Assembly (NCBI GenBank): GCA_016271365.2 | Contig: CM028132.1 | Coordinates: 585,101,001-585,165,000 of the forward strand | Length of the DNA: 64,000 bases | Direction of reading: 5' to 3' | Source of the DNA: Neoceratodus forsteri | Taxonomy: Eukaryota > Chordata > Ceratodontiformes > Ceratodontidae | In this document: positions 12,001 to 23,770 of the stretch, in pieces | Layout: each line of letters starts with the position of its first letter | Position numbering within the stretch: position 1 is the first letter of the stretch | Notes under the pieces: generated by a model | What the model was told of the DNA's origin: nothing | What the model saw: only the letters and a program-made list of their open reading frames with translations | Databases searched by the model: none | Program-made: the position numbers and the translations under genes

Positions 12001-15000
12001 TTTTGGAAGATTAATATCAATATCAGGTCCTTCCAACTTTGGGCCATGCAAGTTAAATCCAGGCATTTTAAACTTGGGCATTTTCAGATGCCCTCCTGAG
12101 CCTTCAACATCAACATCTGGTGCCTCAACATCAACATCAGGACCCTTTATATCAACTTTAGGACCTTTCACATCCCCTTTTATCTTCGGGCTGGATGCAT
12201 CCAAGTCACCTTTTAATTTGGGACCTTTTAGATGAAAGTCAGGCATGGATATTTTGGGTGCTGAAATTGACCAATCTGGTGTCTTAAACTTTGGTCCTTT
12301 CAGTTTCCCTTCTGGGCCTTCAATGTCAACATCCGGTGCCTCAACATCAACATCTGGACCTTTTATATCTACTTTAGGGCCTTTTATATCACCTGCTATC
12401 TCTGGGCCGGATACATCCATGTCACTTTTAAGTTTTGGACCCTTTAGATGCATTTCAGGCATTGATATTTTGGGTGCTGAAAACTTCCAACCTGGCTTCT
12501 TAAACTTAGGACCTTTCACGCTACCCTCTGGGCCTTCAATGTCAACATCTGGTGCTTCAACATCAACATCAGGACCTTGCAGATCTAAACTAGGACCTTT
12601 GATGTCCCCTTCTATGTTCGGGCCAGATACATCCATATCTCCTTTAACTTTGGGACTTTTTAGGTGTACATCAGGTAGGGACATTTTGGGTCCTGAAAAC
12701 TTCCATCCAGGCATCTTAAACTTAGGACCTTTCAGGCTTCCATCTGGACCTTCAATATCAACATCTGGTGCCTCAACATCAACATTAGGACCTTTACCAT
12801 CTGCTTTTGGAACTTTGATATTGCCTTCAAGTTTTGGAGCAGAAATGTCAATATCAGCTTGTGGAAGATTAATATCAACATCGGGTCCATCCAGCTTTGG
12901 GCCACGTAAATTAAATCCAGGCATTTTAAACTTGGGCATTTTCAGATGGCCTCCTGACCCTTCAACATCTACATCTGGTGCCTCAATGCCAACATCAACA
13001 TCAGGACCTTTTATATCTACTTTAGAACCATTTATATCCCCTTTTATCTTTGGGCTGGATGCATCCAAATCACCTTTTAATTTTTGACCTTTTAGATGAA
13101 AATCAGGCATGGATATTTTGGGTGCTGAAATTGACCAGTCTGGCGTCTTAAATTTAGGACCTTTCACTTTTCCTTCTGGGCCTTCAATGTCAATATCTGG
13201 TGCCTCAAGGTCAACATCAGGAACTTTAACATCTGCTTTTGGAGTTTTGATATTGCCATCTATCTTTGGACCAGATATGTCAATATCACCTTGTGGAAGT
13301 TTAATATCAGCATCAGGTCCTTCCAGCTTTGGGCCACGCAAGCTAAATCCAGGCATTTTAAACGTAGGCATTTTCAGATGCCCTCCTGAGCCTTCAACAT
13401 CAATGTCTGGTGCCTCAACATCAACATCAGGACTTTTTATATCTACTTTAGGACCTTTTATATCACCTGCTATCTCTGGGCTGGATAGATCCATATCACC
13501 TTTAAGTTTTGAACCCTTTAGATGCATTTCAGGCATTGATATTTTGGGTGCTGAAAACTTCCAGCCTGGCTTCTTAAACTTAGGACCTTTCAGGCTACCC
13601 TCTGGTCCTTCAATGTCAACATCTGGTGATTCAAAATCAACATCAGGACCTTGCAGATTTAAATTAGGACCTTTTATATCACCTGCTATCTCTGAGCCAG
13701 ATACATCTATATCTCCTTTAACTTTGGGACCCTTTAGGTGTACATCAGGTAGAGACATCTTGGGTCCTGAAAACTTCCATCCAGGCATCTTAATCTTAGG
13801 ACCTTTCAGGCTTCCATCTGGACCTTCAATATCAACATCTGGTGCATCAACATCAGGACCTTTTATATCTACTTTAGGACCTTTTACATCCCCTGCTATC
13901 TTTGGGCTGGTTGCATCCAAGTCACCTTTTAATTTCTGACCTTTTAGATGAAAATCTGGCATGGATATTTTGGGTGCTGAAATTGACCAATCTGGCGTCT
14001 TAAATTTAGGACCTCTCATTTTTCCTTCTAGGCTTTCAATGTCAATATCTGGAGCTTCAAGGTCAACATCAGGCCCTTTAACATCTGCTTTTGGAGTTTT
14101 GATATTGGCTTCTATCTTTGGACCAGATATGTCAATATCACCTTGTGGAAGTTTGATATCAACATCAGATCCTTCTAGCTTTGGGCCACGCAAGTTAAAT
14201 CCAGGCATTTTAAACTTGGGCATTTTCAGATGTCCTCTTGAGCCTTCAACATCAACATCTGGTGCCTTAATGTCAACATCAGCATCAGGACCTTTTATAT
14301 CTGCTTTAGGACCTTTTATCTCCCCTTCTATCTGTGGGCTGGATACATCTAAGTCACCTTTTACTTTGTGAGCTTTTAGATGAAAATCAGGCATGGATGT
14401 TTTGGGTGCTGAAACTGACCAGTCTGGCATCTTAAATTTAGGACCTCTCAGTTTTCCTTCTGGGCCTTCAATGTCAATATCTGGAGCCTCAAGGTCAACA
14501 TTAGGCCCTTTAACATCTGCTTTTGGAGTTTTGATATTGCCTACTATCTTTTGACCAGAAATGTCAACATCAGCTTGTGGAAGTTTAATATCTGCATCAG
14601 GACTTTCAGCTTTTGAACTAGATTTGCTAAACTTTGGCATCCAAAACTTTGGTGGTTTCCAATGTCCTTTGTTACTTTCAATATCAATATCAGGTGTTTC
14701 AATGTCAACTTTAGGATCTCCAATATCAACTGTAGGAACTTTAATGTTGCCTTCTATCTTAGGACCAGAAATGTCAACGCTGGTAATTTTGATGTCACCT
14801 TTAATCTTAGGACCAGAAATGTCAACTTTAGGGCCTTTGATGTCACCTTCCAGCTTAGGGCTGGAAATGTCAAGTTTAGGAGCTTTAATGTCACTATCAA
14901 TCTCAGGACCAGAAATGTCAGCTTTGGGAGCTTTGATGTCACCTTTAATCTTAGGACCAGAAATGTCAACTATAGGGCCTTTGATGTCACCTTTGAGCTT

Positions 15001-18000
15001 AGGACCAGAAATGTCAAATTTAGGAGCTTTAATGTCACTATCAATCTTAGTACTAGAAATGTCAACTTTGGGAGTTTTGATGTCACCTTTAATCTTAGGA
15101 CCAGAAATGTCAACTATAGGGCCTTTGATGTTACCTTCGAGCTTTGGACCAGAAATGTCAAGTTTAGGAGCTTTAATGTCACTATCAATCTTTGGACCAG
15201 AAATGTCAACTTTGGGAGTTTTAATATCACCTTTAATCTTAGGACCAGAAATGTCAACTATAGGGCCTTTGATGTCACCTCCGAGCTTAGGACCAGAAAT
15301 GTCAAGTTTAGAAGTGTTAATGTCACTATCAATCTTAGGACCAGAAATGTCAACTTTGGGAGTTTTGATGTCACCTTTAATCTTAGTACCAGAAATTTCA
15401 ACTTTAGGACCTTTGATGTCACCTTCCAGCTTAGGACCAGAAATGTCAAGTTTAGGAGTTTTGATGTCACCTTTTATCTTAGGACACGAAATGTCAATGT
15501 TAGGATCTTTGATGTCACCTTTAATCTTTGGATCAGAAATGTCAAGTTTAGTAGCTTTAACGTTGCCATCTATTTTGGGACCTGAAATTCCAATTTTTGG
15601 AGCTTTGATATCAACTGTAGTCTGGTCAGAAATTTTTAATTTGGGACCTTTGAGGTCACCTTCTATTTCTGGACCAGAAAGGTCAACATTAGTGACTTTG
15701 ATGTTACTTTCTATTTTTGGTGCAGAAATATCAGTGTTGGGAGTTTTTATGTTCCCTTCTATCTTTGGACCAGAAATGTCAATTTCAGGGACTTTGATTT
15801 CACCTTTTATCTTGGCACTAGAAACATCAATTTTAGGAACACTAACCTCACCACCAATTTTTCCAAATGTAGGAGCTTTCATATCACCTTCTATCTTAGG
15901 ACCAGAAATATCAAACTTGGGAACCTTAATGTCACCTTTAACTGTTGAACCAGAAATGTCTGCATTTGGAACTTTAATGTCTATATCAGAACATTCAACT
16001 CTGGCACCAGATGATCCAAATTTGGGCATTTTTAATGTAGGCAGTCCCCAGCTTCCCTCTGTGCTTTTCACATCAGGTGTCTCAACCTCAACCTTTGGAC
16101 CTTGAATGTCAACTTTGGAAGGTTTGATATCACCTTCTATTTTTGTTGCAGAAATATCAGTTTTTGGACTTTTGATGTTGCGTTCTATCTTAGGACCAGA
16201 AATGTCAATTTTAGGAGCTGTGATTTCACCTTTTATCTTAGGAACAGAAATATCAACTTTAGGAACACTGACCTCACTCTCCATTTTTGACCCTGAAATG
16301 TCAAGATCTACTTGAGGAACTCTGATATCTAAATCAGGACTTTCAATTTTTGATCCAGTTTTACCAAACTTTGGCATTTTAAATTTAGGAAATCCCCAGC
16401 CTCCCTCTGAATGTTTCACATCAGGTACCTCAATGTCAACCTTTGGGCTTTTAATATCAACTTTGTGTGTTTTTATACCACCTTCAATCTTAGAACTAGA
16501 AATATCAACTTTAGGACCTTTGATGCCACCTTCTATATTAGGACCAGAAATATCAAGTTTGGGAGATTTCATGTCACCTTCAGTTCTTGTATCTGAAATT
16601 TCAATGTCTGCTTTTGGAACTTTAATGTCTATATCAGAACTTTCAACTTTAGTTCCAGAAAGTCCAAACCTAGGCATTTTGAAAGTAGGCAGTCCCCAGC
16701 TTCCTTCAGAAACTTTTGCATCAGGTGTCTTACTCTCAACCTTTGGGCCTTTAACATCAGCTTTAGCAGCTTTGATGTCACCTTCTGTTTTTGGTGCAGA
16801 AATTTCAGTTCTAGGACTTTGGATGCTGCCTTCTATCTTAGGACCAGACACATTAATTTTTGGCGTTGCAATTTCACCTTTTATCTTAGGAATACCCATT
16901 TCAATTTTAGGAACACTGATCTCACCTTCAATTTTTCCAAATGTAGGTGCTTTGCTATCACCTATCATAGGACCTGATATATCCTCCTTAAGAGCTTTGA
17001 TATCACCATCAATCTTAGGACCAGATATGTCAACTTTGGGAGCACTGATATCAACTTCCATTGTAGGACCAGAAATGGCAGGTTTGGGAGCTGTGACAGC
17101 ACTGTCTATCTTCAGAGCTGAAATGTCAAATTTAGGAGCTTTAATGTCACCTTCAATTTTGGGCCCTGAAATGTCAATTTCTGTTTTTGGAAGTTTACTA
17201 TCTACATCTGAACTTTCAACTTTTGATCCAGATTTACCAAACTTTGGCATTTTAAATTTTGGTAGTCCCCAGCTTCCCTCTGAACTTTTCAGATCAGGTG
17301 TCTCAATATCAACCTTTGGACCTTTGATATCAACTTTGGGACCTTTTATGTCACCTTCAGTCTTAGAACAAGAAATATCAACTTTAGGACCTTTGATGTC
17401 GCCGTCTACATTAGGCCCAACAATATAAAGTTTGGGAGATTTCATGCCACCTTCAATTTGTGGCCTTGAAATGCAAATGTCTGCTTTTGGAACTTTAGTA
17501 TCTATATCAGAACTTTCAGCTGTGGCCCCAGACAGTCCAAACTTGGGCATTTTGAATGTAGGTAGTCCCCAGCTTCCTTCTGGACCTTTTACATCAGGTT
17601 TCTCAATCTCAGCCTTTGGACCTTCAACATCAGCTTTGGGAACTTTGATGTCACTTTCTATTTTGGGTGCAGAAATATCAGTTTTAGGACTTTTTATGTT
17701 GCCTTTTATCTTAGGACCAGAAATATCAAGCTTAGGAACTGTGATTTCTCCTTCTAATTTAGGAACTGAAATATCAACTTTAGGAACACTGACCACTCCT
17801 TCTATTTTGCCAAATGTAGGTGGCTTGATATCACCTATCATAGGACCAGAAATATCACCCTTAAGAGCACTGATTCCATCTATTTTAGGATCAGATATAT
17901 CAGCTTTGGGAGCACTGATACCACCTTCTATTGCAAGACCAGAAATGTGAGGTTTTGGAGTTCTGATATCACCTTCTATCTCAGGACCCGAAATGTTGAT

Positions 18001-21000
18001 GTTAGGACCTTTGATGCCACCTTCAATATGTGGACCAGAAATGTCCAGTTTGGGAGCTTTAATGTCACCTTCAACTTTTGGTCTGGAAATGCTAATGTCT
18101 GCTTTTGATGTCTCCATGTCAATCTGTCGGCCCCTGAGATCAATTTTGGGAGCTTTAATCTCGCCTTCTATTTTGGGTACAGAAATATCAGCTTTTGGAA
18201 CTTTAATGTCCACATCAGGGCTTTCAATTTTATTTCCTGATATTCCAAACGTAGGCATTTTGAAAGTAGGCAGTCCCCAGCTTCCTTCTGTGCCTTTCAC
18301 ATCGGGTGTCTCTGTTTCAACCTTTGGATTCTTAATGTCAACTCTTGGAGCTTTGATGTCCCCTTCTATTTTTGGTGCAGTAATATCAGTTTTAAATGTT
18401 TTTATGTTACCTTCTATCTTAGGACCAGAAATATTAATTTTAGGAGCTGGAATTTCACCTTTTATCTTTGGAATAGAAATGTCACCTTTAGTAATGTTGG
18501 CCTCATCTTCCATTTTTTGAAATGTGGGAGCTTTGATCTCACCTATTTTGGGCACTGAAATATCTGTTTTTGGAACGTTAATGCTGCCTTCTATCTTAGG
18601 ACCAGAAGTATCAATGTCTGGAGCTTTTATGTCACCTTTTATTTTGGGAACAGAAATGTCAACTTTAGGAACAGTGACGTCACTTTTCACTTTTGACCCA
18701 GAAATATCAATATCTACTTGTGGATATTTGACATCTAAATCAGGACTTTCAACATTTGATCCAGATTTACCAAACTTTGGCATTTTAAATTTAGGAAGTC
18801 CCCAGCTTCCATCTGAACCTTTTACAACAGGTGCCTCAGTGTCAACTTTTGGAACTTTAATATCGGCTTTGGGAGCTTTGATGTCACCTTCTATTTTTGG
18901 TCCTGAAAACTCAGCTTTAGACTCTTTTATGCCACCTTCTATATTAGGTTCTGAAATATTAACTTTGGGGCCTCCCATGTCACTTCCAACTGTTGACCAG
19001 GAAATGTCAATGTCTGCTTTTGGAACTTTAATGTCTACACCAGAATTTGCAACCTTAGCCCCAGATGTTCCAAACTTGGGCATTTTCAAGGTAGGTAGTT
19101 CCCAATTTCCCTCTTGACCTTTTACACCAGGTGCTTGAATTTCAACTTTTGGATCTTTAATGTCAACTTTGGAAACCTTGATATCACCTTCCACTTTTGG
19201 GGCCGAAATATCTGTTTTAAGAGTGTTTATTGTCCCTTCTACTTTAGGACCTGAAATGTCAATTTTAGGAGCTTTTATTTCACTTTTTGCCTTGGGAATA
19301 GAAATGTCAACTTTAGGAACATTCACCCCACCTTCCATTTTCCCAAATGTAGGAGCCTTGCTATCGCCATCTACCCTAGGACCAGAAATAGCAACTTTGG
19401 GAGTTGTGATTCCACCTTCCACTCTAGGACCAGAAAAGTCAAGTTTGGGAGCTCCGATGTCACCTTCTATTTTAGGACCAGAAATGTCAAGCTTAGGAGC
19501 TCTGTTGTCACCTTCAGTGTTTGATCCTGAGAGACTAACATCCATTTTTGGAAGTTTAATGTCTACATTGGAATGTTCACCTTTTGATACAGATACACCA
19601 AACTGTGGCATTCCAAATTTTGACAGTCCCCAGCTTCTCTCTGAACTTTTTAAATCCAGGTCTGGTGTTCCAATGTCAGTCTTTGGACCCTTTATATCAA
19701 CTTTGGGAACTTTAATGTCACCTTCTATTTTGGGTATAGAAATATCAGCTTGAGTTTTGATGTTGCTTTTAGTCTCATGACCAGAAATGTCAATTTCAGG
19801 AGCACTAATCTCACCTTTTATATTGGGAATAGAAATATCAACTTTAGGAACATTGAGGTTCCCTTCCATTTTTGTTGCAGACCTTTCAATATCTGCTTGT
19901 GGATGTTTGACATCTAAATCAGAACTTTCAACTTTTGATCCAAATTTGCCAAACTTTGGCATTTTAAATTTAGGAAGTCCCCAGCTTCCCTCTGAACCAT
20001 TCATGTCAGGTGTCTCAATGGCAACCTTTGGACCTTTAATATCAGCTTTGAGACCTTGCATGTCCCCTTTAATCTTAACATCATAAATAGCAGCTTTAGG
20101 ATCAGAAATGTCAAGTTTGGGACCTTTTATGTCACCTTGAAACTTAGAACCAGAAATATCAATTCCAGTTGGACCTCTGATATCCAGTTTTGCCTTTGCA
20201 GTATCACCCACCATATCAACATTGGTATGAGGCATATGGGATTGTGATTCTGAAATATTAATATTAGAAGTTTTGATACCTGTAATGACAACATCTTCAC
20301 CTGAAACAGAAACATTCATTTTAGGAACTCTAACATCCACTTTTGGAGGTTGGATATCAGTTCCAGATTTTTGAGTTGAAATGTCCACATTTGCTTCATT
20401 TCTTTTAACATCAATGCCAGCAATATCTGTTTTTCCCAAGATTCCAAATCCTGACATTTTTATTTTATCTCCTTGAATACTGACATCTGTTGCTTTCATG
20501 CCTACTTGGGAACCTGGAATATCAACCTTAGGAGCCTTGAAGTCACCTTTTATTTTTGAATCTGAAATACCAATAGTTGTTATTCCTTTGCCTTTTATGT
20601 TTAAGTCACCGGTAGGTATGGAGATTGTTTGTGATGATATATTAACTAAAGACTTGTGTGCTCTGTGCTCTGCCACCTTAACATCAATCTGAGGTCCTGC
20701 TGTATTTACTGCAGACTTTTCTAATGTTGAACCACTTAAGTCAACATCACGGGCACCGATTTCTACAGTGACCTTTGATGGCTGAACACTCGGTCCACTA
20801 AGGACACTGCTGCTGTGTTTTCCAGCTAAGTCAATGTTTATGTCTGATGTTTGCACTGTTTTCTGTGATATGTCAACTTGTGGTAGTCTGATTATAGCTT
20901 TTCCTTTTTCAGTTTCAATGTCCATTTGTGACACTTCTGTGAGTTCATGCCTTGGAATCTTGATTTTAAACTCTGGACTAGTGATATCGATATCTTTTGC

Positions 21001-21165
21001 TCCTTCAGATGATGTAACATCTACAGTATATGCAGTGACTTTTCTGGTGACAGTAATGGTTCTTGTCTGCGTTTCAGAGTGCTCTGTTTCTGCTGCATCA
21101 TCTGACTTAAGGCGTGGTTTAATTTTCTTTGTGTAAATCCGTCTGTAGTCTTCATCATCTCCACT
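1..21165 (-). CDS. AHNAK: AHNAK giant repeat exon, 3' end outside the window
   Basis: The exon starts at 21165 after the acceptor TTGTTTCCAG and reads SGDDEDYRRIYTKKIKPRL, matching human SGDDEEYQRIYTTKIKPRL. It continues through ITVTRKVTAYTVDV and SPEFKIKIPRHELTE, both well conserved. From about 20.2 kb down to base 1 it is almost wholly lysine, aspartate, glycine and proline rich repeats of the KGPKVDIKGPDVDVEAPD and KFKMPGF type, the hallmark of the AHNAK central rod. No methionine is needed because the frame enters from the upstream exon. The frame is open throughout except at four single-base deficits (9854-9856, 7894-7895, 7885-7887, 7749-7750) judged against sister repeat copies. Counting these, about 7,056 codons lie here. 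The C-terminal domain with nuclear-localisation and annexin/S100A10-binding segments is not in the window. Confidence 0.96.
7749..7750 (-). other. AHNAK: Frame break 4 in AHNAK (one base short in a G run)
   Basis: Sister copies have GGG here and this copy has GG, with two further substitutions a few bases away (ACATAAG for ACGCAAG). The peptide FNLRGPKLEG becomes FNLCGQSWKD. From here to base 1 one register stays open. Confidence 0.8.
7885..7895 (-). other. AHNAK: Frame breaks 2 and 3 in AHNAK (two single-base deficits)
   Basis: Compared with sister copies, one T is missing from the run at 7885-7887 and one G from the run at 7894-7895, within 11 bp. The peptide LDASSPKIKGD becomes LDASSRR followed by a stop in the incoming frame. 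After both losses the reading frame is back in the register used upstream of 9856. Confidence 0.8.
9854..9856 (-). other. AHNAK: Frame break 1 in AHNAK (one base short in a homopolymer)
   Basis: The plus strand has a run of three T where the equivalent place in sister copies (for example 8778-8781) has four. The missing base turns LPKGDFDIS into LPKVILTYL and a stop shortly after. The downstream frame is fully open in the shifted register. Confidence 0.8.
14650..20200 (-). repeat. AHNAK: AHNAK irregular repeat zone with eleven tryptophan signature blocks
   Basis: This zone consists of diverged repeats in which stretches of (D/V)ISGPKIEGDIKAPK are punctuated by a signature such as EGSWGLPKFKMPKFGKSGSK. 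I count eleven such blocks in the translation, including variants SWGLSKFGMPQFG, NWELPTLKMPKFG, GWGFPKFKMPKFG and HWKPPKFWMPKFS. Successive blocks tend to alternate between LPKFKMPKFGK and LPTFKMPKFGL forms, which suggests an old two-unit higher-order repeat. The copies are clearly older and more divergent than the array downstream of 14.4 kb. Confidence 0.85.
14745..15500 (-). repeat. AHNAK: 48-bp (16-residue) tandem array inside AHNAK
   Basis: About sixteen consecutive 48-bp units encode variants of DISGPKIKGDIKTPKV. Three unit flavours (KIKGDIKTPKV, KIDSDIKAPKL, KLEGDIKGPIV) recur in order, so there is a superimposed 144-bp period. Individual units differ at only a few bases, much less than the flanking repeats, pointing to a recent local amplification within the older zone. 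Confidence 0.85.
20200..21165 (-). other. AHNAK: AHNAK giant exon, conserved non-repetitive head
   Basis: This is the segment between the PDZ-like domain and the repeat rod. The first roughly 90 codons align by eye with human AHNAK (RTITVTRKVTAYTVDV, AKDIDITSPEFKIKIPRH, then METEKGKAIIRLP-like text). Farther on the sequence becomes serine and valine rich with loose D-I-x-G motifs and drifts into the first repeats. The conservation at the very start makes the exon boundary and phase secure. Confidence 0.85.
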
Positions 21166-22004
21166 CTGGAAACAATAAACATCATCAAATAAGGTGGATA
21201 ATAAAATTATTTTTGGAAATATTTACACAGAAAAGCTTGACTTCAACTGATTCAGTATCTCATTTACAGTAGCGTGCTGCTGCTGCTTCTCAGTTTAACT
21301 GGGAGAGATTAGGTAAAAATAGGACTAGAAATTTACCACAGTTCACACTGTGAGTCAGCAATGGAGGTGTACTATGCTCTAACCACTGAACCATCACTTT
21401 CTTTTAATGTTTTTTTAAGTAATGGAGTTGCCATTTTAAGTCTAGGTTCCTGGCCAGCACTATCTTTAGTGGGTGCACTTGCTATACTGTACAAAGGCTT
21501 GGGTCTCTTGGTTTAAGACTTTCTGCCAGTCTACCCCTTCAAAGATGGCACAGCCAAGTGGGTAAGGAGAGAATGGCAGCAATAGCCCTCATTAACAATG
21601 GTAAACCTCATTGAGCAAGGATCAGCAGTTCTGCTGGGGCTCTGGCAGCTAACCCAGTGATGAAAGACAATTACAGGCTGTCAGTTCAAATCCTGGTATG
21701 GCTGCATCATAACATATGGAAAGGATGGGAGGTCACTATTTGTAAAGTTTGCTCTTTTATAGTACAATGTGGTGGTAGTTGTGGCCAAAGACTTACTGAG
21801 TGATAAAGAGCTAGAGTCCCACTGTATTTGCTTAGTTACTAAATTTCTGGGGAGGTGGTAGAGACAAAATGCATGCACACACAGTAAGGTACAATATTGA
21901 AATAGCATGTCATATACTATTTAAAATATTCTGCTAGGAGGGCATATGTATGAAGTAATTTCCTTTCCAGGTATACCCTGTGGGAAAGGGAGTTGGATAC
22001 ATAA
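21166..22004. other. Intronic sequence without recognised genes
   Basis: No coding signal is visible. A tRNA-like B-box (GTTCAAATCC) near 21686 hints at an old SINE remnant, but too little remains to classify. Confidence 0.5.
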
Positions 22005-22265
22005 CTTCGTGAAATGTTTTGTGGGTGTGAAATGTGAAATTCCACCAGTGAAATGTGGAATTTCCCTGGCAAAATGTGGAATTTCAACAACCGCGGGTGA
22101 AATTCCACCACTCACGTACACAATTCTGCATTTCCTCAGTGAAATTCTGCATTTTGCTGGCACAGTTCTGCATTTCACTAGCAGAATTTTGCATTTCATA
22201 CCCACAAAATATTCTACAAAATACACGAATTTTGCAAAATATTTCACAGGATGAAATTCTTGATT
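22005..22265. mobile_element. Foldback/MITE-like inverted repeat built of GAAAT units
   Basis: The left arm (about 22008-22095) and right arm (about 22105-22225) are imperfect reverse complements. Each contains TTTTGTGGGT/ACCCACAAAA at its outer side and several roughly 24-bp units with GTGAAAT...GAATTTC. The arrangement suits a non-autonomous foldback DNA element or an inverted minisatellite. No target-site duplication was established. Confidence 0.6.
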
Positions 22266-22479
22266 TCACCAGAATTTCACTGTATCTCAATAACCAGCCT
22301 TTTCATAAATATTTCTATACTTTTTGAATTCATATTACTTGGGAGTAGGTTACTGACACCTATCACTCTCATATCTGAATACTTCCCCCTTTTAACTTCT
22401 TTGTTATGACACTTAGTTGACGATTTTTTTTTTTTTAATAACCAGTACTCTACATATTTTTGGATCTTTTAGGAAACAA

Positions 22480-23460
22480 TTATATCTCCTCTATGGTACC
22501 TCTTATCTAGACTAAATGTTCTCAGAGTACTTAGTCACTTCCTATATGCCATGCTGCTATCCCCATTATCATGTTGCTCTTCTTGAAGCCCACTCTAATC
22601 TATCAATATTTTTTCTGTGACATGGATTCCTGAACTGGCAGCAGTTCTGCAGTTGGGGTCTCACTTATGTCTTATACAGTGGGGGCTATCACTTCTCCTG
22701 ATCTGCTAACAAAGTTCTACCACATACACCCTAGTAGGCGAGCTGCTTTCTTAGATGTTGATTCATACTGTGTCCCTGTTTTAAGTATGACATTATTATA
22801 ACACCTAGATCATATTCTTTCTCTACTTTCCTTAATTCACTTCCATTTAAATAATAATTTACATTGTTTTTCTTTCCTAAATTTAGCACTGTGCTTTTCT
22901 CCTTATTGAACTCCATGTCCCACCTGTTAGCCCTCTTAGTTATCCTTTGCAAGTCTCTTTATATACTGTTTATCTCTTCCTCTGTTTCCAGTGCCTCTCC
23001 AAGTTTGGTGTAATCTGCAAATTATGTTACCCATTTTTCTGTGCCATCACTGTGCATAAACATTAAATAATTTTGAGCTCCACTCTGTTCCCTGTGGCAC
23101 CTCACAGATCATATCATTCTTTGGATACAAAGCTGTTAATTCTCACCCTTTGCTTTCTATTGCTAAGACAGTCTCTTATTCAACTTACTACCTTACTGTC
23201 ATTCCTGATAGTGCCTATTTTGTTAATAAATTTTACTTGTGACTCTACATCAAAAGCTTTGCTAAAGTCTAGGAATATGACATCCATGGGTATGCCTGTC
23301 TATATTTGTAATGACTGGCAAATGAAAAGTTAATAATGTAGGTTAGTTAGACATGATCTATCCTTTGTAAAGTCTTGCTGTGTTTTGTCCATAATCCCTC
23401 TTTCTTTCAGTAGCTCAGTTTTTTCTCTTAAAAATGATTCCATTAGTTTACATACAAATT
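22480..23460 (-). mobile_element. CR1/L3-like LINE, 3' half of an interrupted copy
   Basis: On the minus strand it encodes decayed reverse-transcriptase segments: IFLDFSKAFDV at about 23270 and WDMEFNKEKSTVLNLGKK at about 22915, followed by the C-terminal and 3' region whose wording resembles mammalian L3. Several stops and frame changes show it is dead. Its 5' continuation is found at 31600-31920, on the other side of a later insertion. Confidence 0.75.
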
Positions 23461-23650
23461 ATTTATTTATTTAGTTTTTGTTGACTGGGTAAGTGCACTA
23501 GACAAATTCTGCCTATTTTCAGGAACAACCCAAGGGAAGGGGATACAGATGAATGCCAAGTGACTTTGAACCAGATTAAGCTGTGGTGGTATTTTAGTGA
23601 ATAGGGGGAAATTTGGCCAGTGCACTGGGGAAATTCCCCTACTCTTTTCG
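23461..23650 (+). repeat. Interspersed repeat, 5' part (split copy)
   Basis: This segment corresponds to bases about 55440-55638, sharing TTTAGTGAAT(A/G)GGGGAAAT, TGGCCAG and CCCCTACTCTTTTCG. It is the left part of a copy whose right part starts at 31512. The same repeat type occurs widely in fish-like and amphibian genomes, but I cannot name its class. Confidence 0.65.
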
Positions 23651-23770
23651 CTAGAGGACACTGCGTTGCTGCGAGAAAGTGAGCAGAGTGTAGGTGGTTT
23701 CAGAGAGGCAAGACAAGCGGGTGGCTGAGGAGCACTTCTCCTATTTGGCCTTCCTTACCTGGAGACTGTC

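Larger units (their letters stand above)
1..14395 (-). repeat. AHNAK: 1074-bp higher-order tandem array inside AHNAK
   Basis: The start of the 142- and 216-residue segments is marked by MPDFHLKG, with its Met codon at 13962, 13110, 12246, 11820, 11172, 10746, 10098, 9673, 9025, 8599, 7951, 7528, 6880, 6454, 5806, 5380, 4732, 4306, 3661, 3016, 2590, 1726, 1300 and 652. Spacing alternates 426 and 648 bp, so the higher-order unit is 1074 bp or 358 residues. The 426-bp part carries KFKMPGFNLRGPKLEG and FDISGPKIEGNIKTPKAD. The 648-bp part is three 72-residue modules marked by PGWKFSGPKMSLPDVHLKG, PGWKFSAPKISMPEMHLKG and PDWSISAPKIS. Departures are 864-bp spacings at 12246-13110 and 1726-2590, an 852-bp spacing at 13110-13962, and single-codon deletions near 3163 and 3805. 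Confidence 0.93.

Noticed and set aside
3..13939. Series of plus-strand open frames of 138-350 codons (MDILGAE...)
   Set aside because: They are the antisense of the AHNAK repeat, recur with the repeat period, and stop wherever the same repeat position gives TGA. Biased codon use in the sense frame explains their openness.
14561..20086. Plus-strand open frames rich in SLGPEMS
   Set aside because: Antisense shadows of the AHNAK DISGPKI repeats.
1..21165. AHNAK2 or periaxin instead of AHNAK
   Set aside because: The N-terminus MAEEEDTREV, GDQIVGATIYFD and DDEDYRRIYTKKIKPRL match AHNAK; AHNAK2 and periaxin start differently.
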